From contig JAUFSD010000017.1 in the NCBI GenBank assembly GCA_033030425.1, positions 868,001 to 932,000 on the forward strand: DNA of 64,000 bases, read 5' to 3'. Each line of letters starts with the position of its first letter. Positions within the stretch are counted from its first letter, which is position 1. The notes under the pieces are model-generated. The model had not been told where the DNA came from and did not search any database. It saw nothing but the letters and a program-made list of their open reading frames with translations. Positions 23,015 to 35,048 of this stretch are shown piece by piece. The DNA is from Verpa conica (taxonomy: Eukaryota > Ascomycota > Pezizomycetes > Pezizales > Morchellaceae). The position numbers and the translations under genes were made by a program.

Positions 23015-25243
23015 AGGCCAAGTTCAGTATGGTAATTTGATGGGATATTGGCAAAGGGATACTTAAAAAAAGTATTTTATTTTCAGAGCATTATTGTTCA
23101 AACTTCGTTTAATGGGTTCCTATTTTAATTCATTCATAACAAACCCTTTTCATCCTTCATTAATGGCTTGGGACGTTTTGGCCATTTATTTATTTTTACC
23201 CTTCATGTTTACTTACACAGGCGGGTTTTGTAGTATTGATTCAGCGAGCCAGGTCTGTTAGCAATTGTTCCCTACTATTTTTGTTTTTGTTTCTTTCTCA
23301 TTTTCTTTTCCTTTCCTTTTTTTGGCATCTGGGATTGGAGTATGGTATGCGATACTTGGATATTCGGGGAGCGGGGCTTGGTGGATATGTTGGTGTTTAC
23401 TTCTTTTTCCCCCTCATTTTCACTTATTCATGTTTTTTAGTTCTTTTTTCGTGTTATACCTTGAACATTTTTTTCTTTTCTTTATATTTCTCTTCATTTC
23501 TCTTCAAGCGTCGCTAAAAAATTTCCTCTTATTTTTGTTCGAGTTGAGTTTTGATTGGCACGGCATTTGAACGTTCGAATCTTGGCTGGGAGGAGAGCGG
23601 AGGGAGGGGTAAATAACGGAGGCCCTCATAAAGATTTAAGGATGGGCTAAAAGCGCTGGTGTGTACTAAGTTATGTATGAGGAACATGGTACTACACCGT
23701 CAATCATCATCGTCATGTGTAATTTACCTTTTTTTTTAACCTTCATTGTCATTTTTTTCACTTTATATTCTTTTTTGGTGGAAGCTTTATCTTTATTTCT
23801 TTCTGTTCTTGATACTCTATTCCCCTGTCTTATTGTTTTGCGCGCCTCATCTGCACGATGAGTTGTAACTAAAAAGTGCGCGCGTGTCTATGTGCATAAT
23901 AATGCTGCCCTGGGTGAAGGCTGCTATGAAAGGGTTTTTTTTTCTCTTGGCTTAGATAGAGGGTTACACGATGAGCGTGAGTGTGTTTCAAATTAATCGT
24001 TGTGGGGCTAAATGTGCCCAATAGTACTCAGCGGTTTACGTCCCCACCGATAGCGGAATTGTGACGGCGTTTGTTCTGGAAGAATTGAAGGACCCTAGCC
24101 CTATATCATATTGATCCTTTTGGCAATGATTTTTGAGGCGGTATATTCGAACATATCGAGTATATTCTCAGATAGAGGTTTTATCTGAAGCAGAAAAAGC
24201 ATAACCCTAGGGATGTTATGCATTGGATTTAGTTGCGTATATTAGCTATACAGTAGTAAATGTACCTGTAGCTTTCTAATTTAAGGAACAGGGCTTAAAA
24301 GCATCGGATGCGGACCCTGCCCGCTTTTCGTGTCCGCTCGCCGCTCCGGTCATAGCCGACCGTTTACCGTTAAACTCGGCTTTAGTATTTCCAACCCCGC
24401 CTATTTGTCTAACGCTTCCTTGGTTTATTTTTTTCATATTCTCTTGTTTAAAGTTTCGTCTTGTTCAGTGTACTCAACGCATTTCGGGGGCTGGCAATCA
24501 CCCGAGTTCTTGGTGGGGTTCAAGCTCTATAAAGCCCTCGGCCTTACAAAAGACGTCACCTGTCAAAGATACGATAGATTGAAATCCTAGTAATATTATT
24601 CGGCCGCCCAGTTTGAATTCTAGCCAATATTTATCTTTTAGCATATTTATATCATTTATTCTACACCTTCAAGGCGGCGGAGCGGGGAAAAAAAAAGGAC
24701 ATGTAACATAAAAGCACTACGGGTAGTAGATTGATGGGCAGCTACCGATAAATTTCTAGGGTACATCCAAGATACAAGTGAGGGGTTGCGAAACATCCAA
24801 TGCAAAGGAGATTTTCATACTCCCCTAACTGCGGGGTTTCTTTACAGGATGTATCGGGTTATGTCACGTTCAGTAGTAGGGATATACAAGTTACCCTGTT
24901 GGTGGTGGAGGGAAGAGAAAAACCTTGGATAAGTGGACCCATCAGAAAAGTCCTCACACACACTCGCTTTCGGGCCAAGCGCCACTCACCCTCTCAACGC
25001 TGCACCTGCTCGTCACCCCACCCCCCCAATCCTATCCAATCCCCTCCCCTCATCGCCACTCACCCTCTCCTGGATCTATTTTCTATTCCCTTCCTCCCCT
25101 TCTCCCTCTCTTCTCAATCCACTCATCACTCACGCTTTGTGAATCGAAACGAGTCTGTTCCGTTTCTACTGCCCCCCTGACGACTGACAACGGGCTGTCA
25201 AACTACTGAGAGAAGAATCTTCTCTCTTCAACACATACACAAC
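23015..25243. promoter_or_regulatory. LRG1 3' region and FZO1 upstream region
   Basis: About 2.2 kb without a supported gene. The first half is T-rich on the plus strand (23260–23520 and 23720–23830). A strongly CT-rich tract (about 24950–25130) lies just before the FZO1 ATG, typical of fungal core promoters and leaders. Open frames here are compositional. Confidence 0.35.
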
Positions 25244-27740
25244 ATGTCATCTAAATACGCCCAGAGACCGAGTCAGCAACAACGCCCAGCCAACAGTGAT
25301 TCTGGCTACGGCGGATCTGTTGAGGATGGCGACCACGAGCTTTCAGTGTCCGTGCTTCCAGGACCATCAGGTAAGTCTGTCTGCTTATTCCCCCCCCGGC
25401 ACCGGGTATGATTATATAGTAGTGTGGTGGTACTGACGTAAATGATAGCGGATCCTGAGAGGAAACAATGGGCGAGCCATGTCCACCAACTTTACTAGTA
25501 CAATCTCCCATCGATAAACCTTCACCCCGGGAATCTTCTAACATTTTCTTACAGCAACCAAAACCGTGTCGCTCTTGGGAGGTGGATCAGCCGAACTGTC
25601 GAGACACTAAAGGTGTGTGAAGTTGAAATAGGCTAAATATCATCATGTGTGGTTTATGCTAATGTTTAATGTACAGAGTTTTCAAAACGCAAACAGAAAA
25701 TGGCCAGCTCATTACTCGGCAGCACAGCGCCCAGAGATAGTAGCCACAGACCTGGAAACCTCGGAACAACCTCGTCTTGTTACACCACAAATCGCGCAGG
25801 AATTTAATGTCCTTAAGCTCGACCCGAAGCTTGTACACACTTTGGAGAAGTCACCCATCGCTTCGCTATTGGATGGCAAAATTGGGGAGTCTGTCAAGCA
25901 CTTGATGCTCCTTCGGGACCGCATCGAGGATACCTCTTCAAAAGTCTTGGTTACTGGTGATCTCAATGCTGGAAAATCAACTTTCTGTAATGCCCTCCTC
26001 CGTAAGAAGATTCTTCCAGAGGATGAGCAGCCTTGCACCAACATCTTCTGTGAAGTGCTTGATGCTCGTGAGAACTCATCTATTGAGGAGATCCACGCCA
26101 TTCCCTTGAATGGTGCTCTCTATAACCGCAATGACAGCAGCACATATGACATCTACCCCCTTGACAAGTTGGAGGAGATTGTTGTTGAAAATGACAAGTA
26201 CTGTCAAGTCAAGATCTATGTTGAGGATGTTCGAGCAATCGATGAGTCCCTCCTCCGCAATGGTGTTGTTGATATCGCTATTATCGATGCCCCGGGTCTT
26301 AACTCCGATTCTATCAAAACTACCGCCGTTTTCGCTAGACAGGAGGAAATCGATGTTGTCGTCTTTGTTGTTAACGCCGAGTACCATTTTACCCTGTCAG
26401 CAAAGGATTTTATCCAGGCTGCCGCTAACGAAAAGGCATACATCTTCATCGTTGTTAACCGATTCGATAACATCAGAAACAAGGACAGATGTCAAAGACT
26501 TATTCTCGAACAAGTTGCCCAGCTATCCCCAAGAACTCACCAGGATGCCAAAGAACTCGTTCACTTCGTGTCATCAAACGCTGTTATTGAAGGAAGTGAT
26601 GGTGATAAGCTGAAAGACTTCGATAACCTTGAGCAGAGCTTGAGGAGGTTCGTGTTGGAGAAGAGGGCAAGGAGCAAGTTGGCACCAGCTAAGCACTACC
26701 TGCTGAATATCCTTGGAGATTTAGAAACTTTGGCCGAGGTTAATAAGAACGCGATTTCGGCAGAACTTGAGAAAGTTCAAGATGAACTGTCGACAATTGC
26801 GCCAGAATTCCAGAAGTCCGTTCAGGCACGTACTGAGGTCTCGGAGAATGTTGAGGCTACCATTGATGACACATGTGGCAACGTCTACAAGTTCTCGCGA
26901 AAGAATATTGCCAACACAATCGCCCATATCGATGACAAGGCCAGTGCTGAGTATGATGGTATTCTTTCTGCATATGCTTATGCCGAGAAGACAAAAGAGG
27001 CTATGCTACAGAGAATTCAAAACTCGGTCACTATTTGCGAGGAATACGCTAGGAATCAGACCGTTGGAGGCATCTGCTCCATCAAGGCCCTAGGCATCAT
27101 GCACCTCAGAGGAGAATACACCGAGAAGGCTTTCCGAAAAGAGTTGATGTTCTCTCGCAAGAGACATCAGTTGAGCAAGACCATTGATATTGAAATTAAC
27201 CTTTTCGACTTCTTCGACTTCGACAAGCAGGAGAAGGTTGCCGGTATGAGCATGGGTCTCACTGTTGCCACCATGGCCGGTGGACAGCTGTTCGGCGTTA
27301 GTAGTTGGATCGATGGATTGTGGAAGGCCACTAGCATGCTCGGCCCCCGCACCACACGCAAGCTTATTATTCCAGCCCTCCTCGTCGCCGGTGCCGCCGG
27401 GGCTTGGTTCCTAATCGCCGATATTCCAAACGCCGTTCCACGAAAGCTTGCCAAGAAGATCCGCAAGGAGCTTGAAGCCATGGATTACGTTCATCACAAC
27501 TCTGAGAGGATCACTAAGGAGTGCAGGAAGGTTCTCGGATTACCCGCTGAAGAACTCAGAGAGTCTTTCCGGAGAAGCATTGAGAAGCAGGGCAGAACAA
27601 TGGAGGAGAAGAGGAAGATTGAGAAAGATAGTGGGGTCGCCTTTAAGTATTTCGGAGGCCTCTTACGAGAAGCCAGAGAGCATAAGGGAGCCGTGATGAA
27701 GCTCGATTTGGAGGGACCACCATCGGGCATTACTGCTTAA
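25244..27740 (+). CDS. FZO1: Mitofusin Fzo1, mitochondrial outer-membrane fusion GTPase
   Basis: Exons 25244–25370, 25449–25497, 25555–25612 and 25677–27740 join in phase to 765 residues. Fzo1 is a dynamin-family GTPase of the outer mitochondrial membrane that tethers and fuses mitochondria. The P-loop GDLNAGKST lies near residue 172, the switch-II motif DAPG follows, and the G4 motif is NRFD (NKxD variant). The stretch MGLTVATMAGGQLFGV and the hydrophobic segment LIIPALLVAGAAGAWFLI (about 640–665) are the expected paired membrane segments, with coiled-coil heptad regions before and after. It is somewhat shorter than yeast Fzo1 (855 residues), mainly at the N-terminus. The spliced text across introns (VHQLYYNQNRVALGRW) is continuous. 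It is convergent with TAF3. Confidence 0.93.
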
Positions 27741-29017
27741 GGAGAGTTTAGGTCTTATGGTGGCTGGTGGGGCGATGGTAGTGAAAAGGAAAAGAAGTAA
27801 CATGAATTCTTCTATGGGGTCATTTTACTAGGGTTGGTCTGGCTTGGTCTGCTTGGTCCTTGGTCGTTCGGTGTCGTATGATTTTTTTTGGCTATTTTTT
27901 TTCTCAATTGCATTACCTTTTTCATTTATCTCTACTCTTTAGTTATCGTTTAGTGCTCGCGTTTTTCGGCCTTTCCCTATACCTAGGTACGTCATCGCCG
28001 TTACTGGTTGGGATAGGCTTTTGGACAGTTTTTTCTTTTTCTTTTATAGAGATGAGTAGCTGGGGGGAAAGGATGCGTTACGAGAAACAAAGTCAAGCAT
28101 GGGAAGGGATAACGATTATGAGTTGCTGATTTCATTCGTGTCGGGTTTTCTCTGGACTTTTTTACTTTTCCACTTTTCCACTTTGCTTTGGTTCTAGTTT
28201 TATCGCTAGTAGCGTACTCTTTTCTTATTTTTTCTTTTCCATGATTAATTTGATTACTTCCAAATTGGCTTTTTATGTTGTTCGCTTTTGCATAGTACAA
28301 ATTGGCAGCTCTATTTCCTACTTTTCCTTCTTACAACAATAGGGTTATCTTTGGGACAGCATTATATGTACAGGGAAATTGTTGCGGGTGGCGGGGTTGC
28401 ATTGCTAGGCAGCTGGTTAGATCATTGCAATATTGGGGGATAGTTCGAGTATAAAATGACCATTTCTACGAAGTTTTTCAATAAGTGAATATAAATCAAA
28501 GTACATATTTTTTCCCCTTGTAATATATCTATTTGTAGTGGTGGCTATAGCTGTGATAGTCACCAAGAGTCACTCGCGCTGTCCAAGGTTGATCACAAGC
28601 TGCACGTCTAAAGTATAGAACATGGTATGAATTTGAAGTAATGTTTTACTATTTCCCCTATCCCCACCGCCGCAGCCCCCAAAATCATAGAACGCCTGTA
28701 TACTGAGAACTTAAAAACGAGAGTAAGCCAGAAAAAAAAGAATGAAAGAAAAAGGTGAAAAGAGATAATAAGAACAGTAAAATAGGGTACAATGTATAGG
28801 GAGGAGAAAGCTCCCCGCACCTGTCTATAATCCTTGGTATAGGACGCAATTAGGTAATGGTTGATATATTGATGTTAGGTTATGATCTTTGATGGGCTAT
28901 GTTGGGTATATCGGTATATGGCGGGTCCTACCATATGATAAACCTTAGGGTTGAAGTGGGAGGGTGAGCAGTAACAGGGTGCACTCTAGAAGATAAGATT
29001 TTGTGTTGACTGTGTGT
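27741..29017. other. Convergent intergenic region FZO1–TAF3
   Basis: About 1.3 kb without a gene. It is T-rich after FZO1 (27870–28320) and AT-rich later. I see no RNA gene or element. Confidence 0.4.
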
Positions 29018-29764
29018 TTACTGCGTGTTTGCGGTTTTCCGTTTATCAGAGACCTTTTTGATTGCTGTTCCATAAGTTATAGTTAGTACTTATGAAACCG
29101 ACACTCGGATCCAGCCCACGAAGAAATAAGCTCCCCCTCCCCCACGCCTCGGCCCAGAAATACATGAGAGCAGCTCTCGAAGTGGGGGAAAACTTGACAT
29201 ACCAGCCAACCACTCATCATTCTTCGGTCCGCTCTCCAGCGTCGCACCTCCAACCGCCACGGCCGGCATTGTCGTCGCCCCTGTTACCGGTGCGCTCACA
29301 TTCGCACTCACAGTAACCTCCACCCCATCTCCTACCGGAGTCCCAAACCCAGCAACCCTCCGCATCTCTGCAGCCTGGCTCCCACGCATCCACTCCACAA
29401 ACGCATCCACAGCCCTGGTATCTTCGTCGTCTGTATCCCCAAATATATTATGCGGACGTAGCAAACCTACGTGTTCGAGTGCTAACCGCACGTCTGGTAG
29501 TTCGGCTTGTGTTCGCCCGGCGTTTTCAGCAAAGTCACGGGTGGTAGTACCGAGGAGGATCAGGTATCGTGAGAGGATGTCTATACGTGAAACTGGACGT
29601 TAGTCTCCTGTTTAGGGAGGGGGGGAGAAAGGTAGTGGGTAGAAAAATTTCTTACCAGTCACCGCGTCCAGCACTGAAGGTTTCGCAGTGGTTAGTCCTG
29701 CGGCGCGGAGCGCCTGCGCGGCAGATACTCGCAACAGGGCAAAGAATAATTCTTGGTCGCTCAT
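29018..29764 (-). CDS. TAF3: TAF3-like TFIID subunit with Bromo_TP histone fold
   Basis: Three exons on the minus strand (29656–29764, 29203–29580, 29018–29064) join in phase to 177 residues. The N-terminal histone fold reads LFFALLRVSAAQALRAAGL, AKPSVLDAVTDILSRYL, then AGRTQAELPDVRLALEHVG, the bromodomain-associated fold of TAF3/TAF8. Then come VDAFVEWMRG, MRRVAGFG and finally EWLAAIKKVSDKRK, the order seen in fungal TAF3. The last exon is easily missed: reading straight through the 138-bp intron gives a spurious Gly-rich tail ending at 29090, but that intron has a GTATGT donor and a perfect TACTAAC branch site, and splicing restores the conserved EWL-lysine-rich tail. In-frame ATGs at 29779 and 29845 would lengthen the N-terminus. 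The PHD finger of metazoan TAF3 is absent, as in yeast. Confidence 0.8.
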
Positions 29765-30396
29765 GCCTGGGTGACGCATGTAAAAGAGATTCTTCTTCTT
29801 TTGGCAGATTTTTGTGTTTTTAGTAGGAGGGTGGATTTCTCTCACTCCGGTGGGGGTCCTTTCATGGTGGTCCCGGGGGTGTCTGTCCTAGTGGGCTGGA
29901 GATCGCGTCGTTATGGGAGAAAAAGGGATGGTATTCGTTGTTGTGGCCAATGCCGCAACTACAACTGCAGCTGCAGCTGCAACGTCACTGCTAACGTCAA
30001 TAGTAAAAAACAAACAAGCCAGGAAATCATTCCAACATTTATCACTGACGTCTCATAGTAATCCTTTGCTTTATTCACGACGATGATTTTTTATTTATTT
30101 CAGTGTTATATTTCATAAAGCTAAATACTACTCAATCAAGAACAACCCCCCCCCCCCCCCCCATGGATATCAAAGGAAAAGGAAATAAGAGCCCACAGGG
30201 CCAACCCAAGAAAAACATAAAACACCCTCATACTAAGAAATAGATGTATGACCAAAAAACGCTTAGAGTCGACCACATAATAAATGTTCTGAAAAAAAAG
30301 GATAGAAACATAAGGTGTAAAAAAGAAAAGAATAAAGAAAGGAAAGACTCAATAGAGACGGATTAGATAAAGGAGAAAACACCACGTTCAGCATCT
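29765..30396. other. Intergenic region between TAF3 and the bZIP gene
   Basis: About 630 bp, the TAF3 promoter side and the bZIP 3' side. It contains a 17-bp poly-C run at 30146–30162 and an A-rich tail region (30170–30380). No gene is seen. Confidence 0.4.
30146..30162 (+). repeat. Poly-C homopolymer
   Basis: Seventeen consecutive C residues; the length is prone to assembly error. Confidence 0.85.
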
Positions 30397-32135
30397 TTAA
30401 AATACGGCAGAACTTTGCTTCTTTGTAAATAACGAAGCTAATGAATCTTGAACTTCAAACTCCTCAATAACAGCTCCGAAACCGTGACACTTGACCTTCA
30501 ACACTAGCTCATTTGCTAGCGAATTGAAGTCATTGATTTCTAAGAGTGCAAAGCTTTGGTGTTGAGAAACAAGAGCCCAAACACTAAAAGAACACGCGAG
30601 GCTGTTAGTAGGTATTCTGTTGGTATATATATATATACCCAAGTCATATGAGGTAACTTACGCAATAGGTGTCAACTCCCCATCCAATTCGAATCTATTT
30701 TGCATATTAAAGAGATCGTATAATTCATTCGCTGCTAAATCCCACGTTTGCTGGCCCCACGGAACCTCGGCATGCTGATTGATATATTGCGGTTCAGGCG
30801 GGCATGACACCATCAGTCTATGTCCGTGAAAATCTGCCTCCGGGTTTTTTTCAATATTCCCAAACATGAGTTGAATGTGGTCCATGCACGGCTTCTCCAA
30901 ACTATCCGCGTCTTAGCATTTTATCTCCCGTCAGCCTCGGAAGTGAGAGAGAGGGAGGGGGGGGTATTGATGAAAAGGCATCATACGCAAGCACGAAGTC
31001 AATCCCTATTTCATTATATGTTCTTCCAAACCTTGCAACCTCTGGAGGAGGGAAGGCATCTTGGCGTTGCGGTTGGGTACCCATAACATAACCATTCTGA
31101 GGGGTATATGAGATACCATGAGCTTCCAAGATGGCCCGGAGTCTATTAGTCTCCTCGAGCAATCGTTGGTTCTCCTGGACTACTAGAGCCTTCTCCTTTT
31201 GGATCCTGGTAAACTCGGCAGCGAGTCTAATACGGTGTAAGGTCTCTCGATATTCCGACTCAACTTGTTGCTTAGATAAAGAAGATATCATACCGTGTGG
31301 TTTCAGCCTCGAGGTTCTTGGTATAGGACTCCTTCCTTTCCCGATGCGTCCTGTGAGGGTAGGATTGTTAGATGGCATGATGGCAGATGATCCTGGGTAT
31401 CGAGGAGGCTATGTCTGGAGGAAGGGATAAGGAAGGAGGAGGAGGCTGTGATATAAGATTTGTAGTATGGAGGGGGTGATAATAAAATATTTTAATTATA
31501 CCTTTGTGCCTGTCTATTCAACTCCTGTCTCCGAGTGAGAGCTGGCTTGGAATCTGGCTTAGGGCCTCTGCGCTTAGGTTTTTCACCATCTGCATAGTAT
31601 ATCAAATACTTGTCAGTGTGTGTAACAAATAATTTAATTTGATAACTACCATCAATACCAAGGTACCCGGTAAGGCATCAGTAGTTCCAAATACTTGCAT
31701 ATCGGAGGACACAGGCCAGCAGGTGGACAAGGTAGTAAGTGATATCACAGGGAGCGCGGTAAAAGATGCCTCCAACAAATAAAAGAGGGGAAGAATATCA
31801 AATTGTAAGACAGCAACATACCTTTCCTACGGGACCCTAGCCCAAGCTTTAAGAAATCGAGGCTGAATCGCCCAGAGTTTGACCCCTCGGAACTCGGTTC
31901 TTCCGCCCGTTACAATGTTAGTTGATGGTTTCATCGGGGATACACGGGAAAAGGAATGGGAAATGACGAAATAAGGCTGATCCCAAAATAAAAGATTTGG
32001 AATAGAAGGCACAAGGCTTATTGGCACCTGCAACTCACGTTCTGCGGGACTGGTCTGATCTGAGTTCGGCGGTGACATGCCCAGATCTTGCATATGATTT
32101 ATAACGTGTGGAGGATGTTCGTGGTTATCCGACAT
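30397..32135 (-). CDS. Yap/AP-1-like bZIP transcription factor
   Basis: Seven exons on the minus strand (32039–32135, 31822–31836, 31502–31589, 31294–31350, 30987–31226, 30662–30901, 30397–30601) join in phase to 313 residues. Splicing creates a textbook bZIP: basic region RRQELNRQAQRTHRERK (N-x7-R), then Leu exactly ten residues after that Arg and heptad positions L, I, V, L, L in the following 35 residues. The zipper appears only if the 67-bp intron 31227–31293 is removed; the unspliced frame shifts here. The basic region is closest to the Yap/AP-1 type. C-terminal motifs include IDFVLALEKPCMDHIQ and a few scattered cysteines, but no clear Yap1 cysteine-rich redox domain. Exon 2 is a 15-nt microexon coding SRRK. 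It probably acts in the nucleus; its targets are unknown. Confidence 0.85.
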
Positions 32136-33598
32136 GCTGTTCTTTCTTCTTTCTTCTTTCTTCTTTCTTTGTGCTTTGTGCTTTGTGCTTTGTGCTGTTG
32201 ACGTGCAGATTTCAACGCTGCTGTACGCTAGCTACCAGGAAGCTGGTACTGAGCTATGTGCTAGGATTGGTGAAGGGTGTGGAGCCGTAGAGCCGGCGTC
32301 GTTATTTGGAATTGTTGCTTCCTAGCTAGTGTCTTTGGCGGTTCCCCTCTACTATATCTTTCCTGGCCGCCTTGGTATGTGGGCCTCCACAGTGGTAGAT
32401 AAGGTGGCTCGCTGGTAAAGGTAGATAGTCGCTCTTTTCCCTTCTCCCCCGCGGGCAGTTGAACCGTGCGTATGTGGGAATTGCTGGTGTTAGGGTATTA
32501 AGCAAGGGTTTAAAATTAAATAAAACAAAAAAGACCAAAGAGGTTTAATGGGGCAGTAGCACTGTACCCCACACGAAGTATTTGTATTTTAGTTGCCGCA
32601 AACAGGACCTCTCAAATATATCAATGGTGTAGTTTGGCCAAAGGGTAGAGAGGAAAAGGGCCTTCAGCTTCAGATCTGGGGTGAGGCGATGCGGTTTCTG
32701 GAGGGCACCGGGAGCAGGCTCGGCGCATATGCAAGTTGACAAATTCTCTCACTGTTTTTGGACGTGAATCGCGGAGGTAGCACAGGAAACAACAGGCTAG
32801 GTATCAGGTATTACCCCTTGTCTCTCCGATTTGGAATGGAGTAAGTTATTTGTATAGGAGCCGCCTGCTGTAATTCTTTGTCGGAGATTCGCTTGAGAAA
32901 GGGAAGCACCCAAGACCTACGATCTCTAGAGTGGTCGAAGGTCTCATATAAATTCCCCAGAAACCACAAAGAGGGCGCAGCAATCGTTTTTGACACCTCC
33001 CCCCCACAGACGCGTATTCACGAACTCGGGAGGCGGCATGTGTGGGCCGAGATCTATGGCTCAGTGCTGGTTTATTTATTTGGAATATTCCGTGGACCTT
33101 CGGACGAGAGGATTATCCGTTTCGTAAGGTCCTGGGCTGTCAGGAGTAAATTTATCTCGAGATGCCGAGTATCATTGGACTTGAAGCTTATAGCTGAGTC
33201 TTGCACTGCATTTTTGAGATAACTTGTTGACCATTGGCCCAGCCCGGTGTGCATAGTATATAATCTGGTATATACATAATTATAACTGCGAAGGAAATAT
33301 TCCAGTAGTGCAGAGCCCTAAAGGCTTATATTATTGGGCCCCAGATATGAGGAGTCTTCTCGGCGGGAGACCTAGAGGGTAATTCTTTTATTAGACTGAT
33401 CGCTCGTGAAAATCTACGCGATGATGATCGGGTATTCAGCATGTAATCTTTCGAGGATTCCATTTGAGGGCCTTTTACAGTGCTCGACGAAACTCCAGCT
33501 CAATAAAAATTCAACTCTGCTATTATAGTCCTCCTTCTCCTCTACCTTCTTTAATAAAGAGTTATATTGAGTTCTTACCCACCAAGTCTAGTCTTAAG
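32136..33598. promoter_or_regulatory. Divergent region between the bZIP and acyltransferase genes
   Basis: About 1.5 kb without a supported gene. It begins with CT-rich and GTGCTTT tandem repeats (32141–32197) in the probable bZIP leader. Open frames at 32878–33222 and elsewhere show no family similarity. A TTATAGTC-type stretch and CT tracts lie near 33520–33555, before the acyltransferase ATG. Confidence 0.35.
32141..32197 (+). repeat. TTCTTTC and GTGCTTT short tandem repeats
   Basis: Two adjacent 7-bp tandem arrays, each about four units, lie immediately upstream of the bZIP start codon. Confidence 0.8.
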
Positions 33599-34695
33599 AT
33601 GGCCCCTTCTTCATCGTCTAGTCCCCATCCATCTTCTCCGTTAGCAATTCTTCGGACTCTCGTATTTCTAATCCCCTTTCTACTACACTTTCTCTTGGCA
33701 AACCTCATCCTGTCACTCACCTTGGTTCTATCTCGGCTCATCCCCACAAAAGTATACGCTTTCAATTCTCTAATCGCGTATTCTCTCTGGGTACATGTTC
33801 AGATCCTCTTTGAGAGATCCCGTGGAGGAAGAATTACAGTTTCCGGAGATCCCCTACCACAGCAAGAAAATGCAATCGTCATTGCCAATCACGTGTCGTG
33901 GACCGATTTCTATCTCATTCAAGCACTTGCAGTGCGAGCTGGCATGTTGGGGAGTAGCAGATACTTCGTCAAAGCAGCATTAAAATGGGTTCCATTGCTA
34001 GGGTGGGGCTTTTTAGCGATAGGTATGCCGATGGTGACGAGAAACTGGACGAGCGATCGAAAAGAGTTTGAGGCACTCTTTGATGGTATTAAGAGTGGGA
34101 GTTTGCCTATATGTAAGAGGAAATCTTCTCCTGTTTTGATTCTAATCTTACAATCTATTAAATACGGAAGGAGAAAAAAAATTAGACAGTTTAGATTTAA
34201 ACGACTAACTTTTGATTTTCCGTAGGGTTAATTGCATACTCTGAAGGTACCCGCTTTACCCAGAAAAAGTGGGAGGAGACCAAAGAGTTTTGCATATCTC
34301 GCAAGAAGCCTATCCTCCCACATGTCCTCTATCCACGACACAAGGGGTTTGTGACTGAAGTGCAAAATTTGCGACACGATTCTCATATTAAACATGTGTA
34401 CGATCTCACGCTTGTTTACTCTAAGACCGGCGAGAAGGGTTTTATGAATGCTCCCACAATATGGGAGTCATTTGCCTATGCACGTGTTTCGCCGCCTTGG
34501 AAGTTCCATGTGCATGTTCGCAGGTTTGACCTAAAAGATTTACCTCAAGATGATGGGGGATTGAAGAACTGGCTGGAGGAGAGGTGGATAGAAAAGAGTA
34601 ATATTTTACAGGGAATGGAGGGTGATTGGACGGAATTTGAAGGACTAGGGGAGGTAGAGGGCTTGACTCCGTGGCGTATAATGGGTTCTTTATAA
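33599..34695 (+). CDS. PlsC-family lysophospholipid acyltransferase (AGPAT/lysocardiolipin acyltransferase-like)
   Basis: Exons 33599–34112 and 34226–34695 join (phase 1) to 327 residues. The protein transfers an acyl group from acyl-CoA to a lysophospholipid, probably in the ER membrane. Two hydrophobic helices (about 15–55) precede the catalytic motif NHVSWTDFY (NHx4D). The second motif region is FVKAALKWVPLLGWG, the third is EGTR, formed directly after the splice (WLIAYSEGTRF), and the fourth is PHVLYPRHKGF, the proline-containing block that resembles LCLAT1/AGPAT4-5 and yeast Cst26. A longer in-frame start at 33464 would add 45 residues; the ATG at 33599 is preferred because the Ser/Pro-rich leader before the first helix then has normal length. 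The substrate cannot be read from sequence. It is followed on the same strand by the UBE3D-like gene after 353 bp. Confidence 0.85.
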
Positions 34696-35048
34696 ACAAA
34701 CTATACTTTAGGGTAATCTGGGGACCAATACATCAAATTTTCCAGAGCCCTGAAAGGATAGTATAGTGGGGGGGGGGACATTACTTACCTACATGCTGGG
34801 AGTACAAGGGGGGAACCAACTATCAAGAGGTTTCTACCACTGTTAGAACTACACCTAAGAGCCAAAGATCATATATAGTCACGCAGTAGGAAAACTTAAG
34901 TTTAGGATAACTAGAGGGATACAAAGGTCAATGATGCATAAAATGTGGATATATGTCCCGCCAAGAAGTGGCTTAAGCAACAACCCTGCCACTCTCTCAA
35001 GACGTCGTCTGTTATTTAAACCTCCCCATTCCGTGCGCCCAACTCCAA
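34696..35048. promoter_or_regulatory. Intergenic region upstream of the UBE3D-like gene
   Basis: 353 bp, AT-rich, with a run of nine G at about 34769–34777. No gene is seen. Confidence 0.35.

Noticed and set aside
31271..31293. 23-bp candidate intron in the bZIP gene (GTATG to CTAAG)
   Set aside because: Too short for a spliceosomal intron and leads to a stop; the 67-bp intron restores a perfect leucine zipper.
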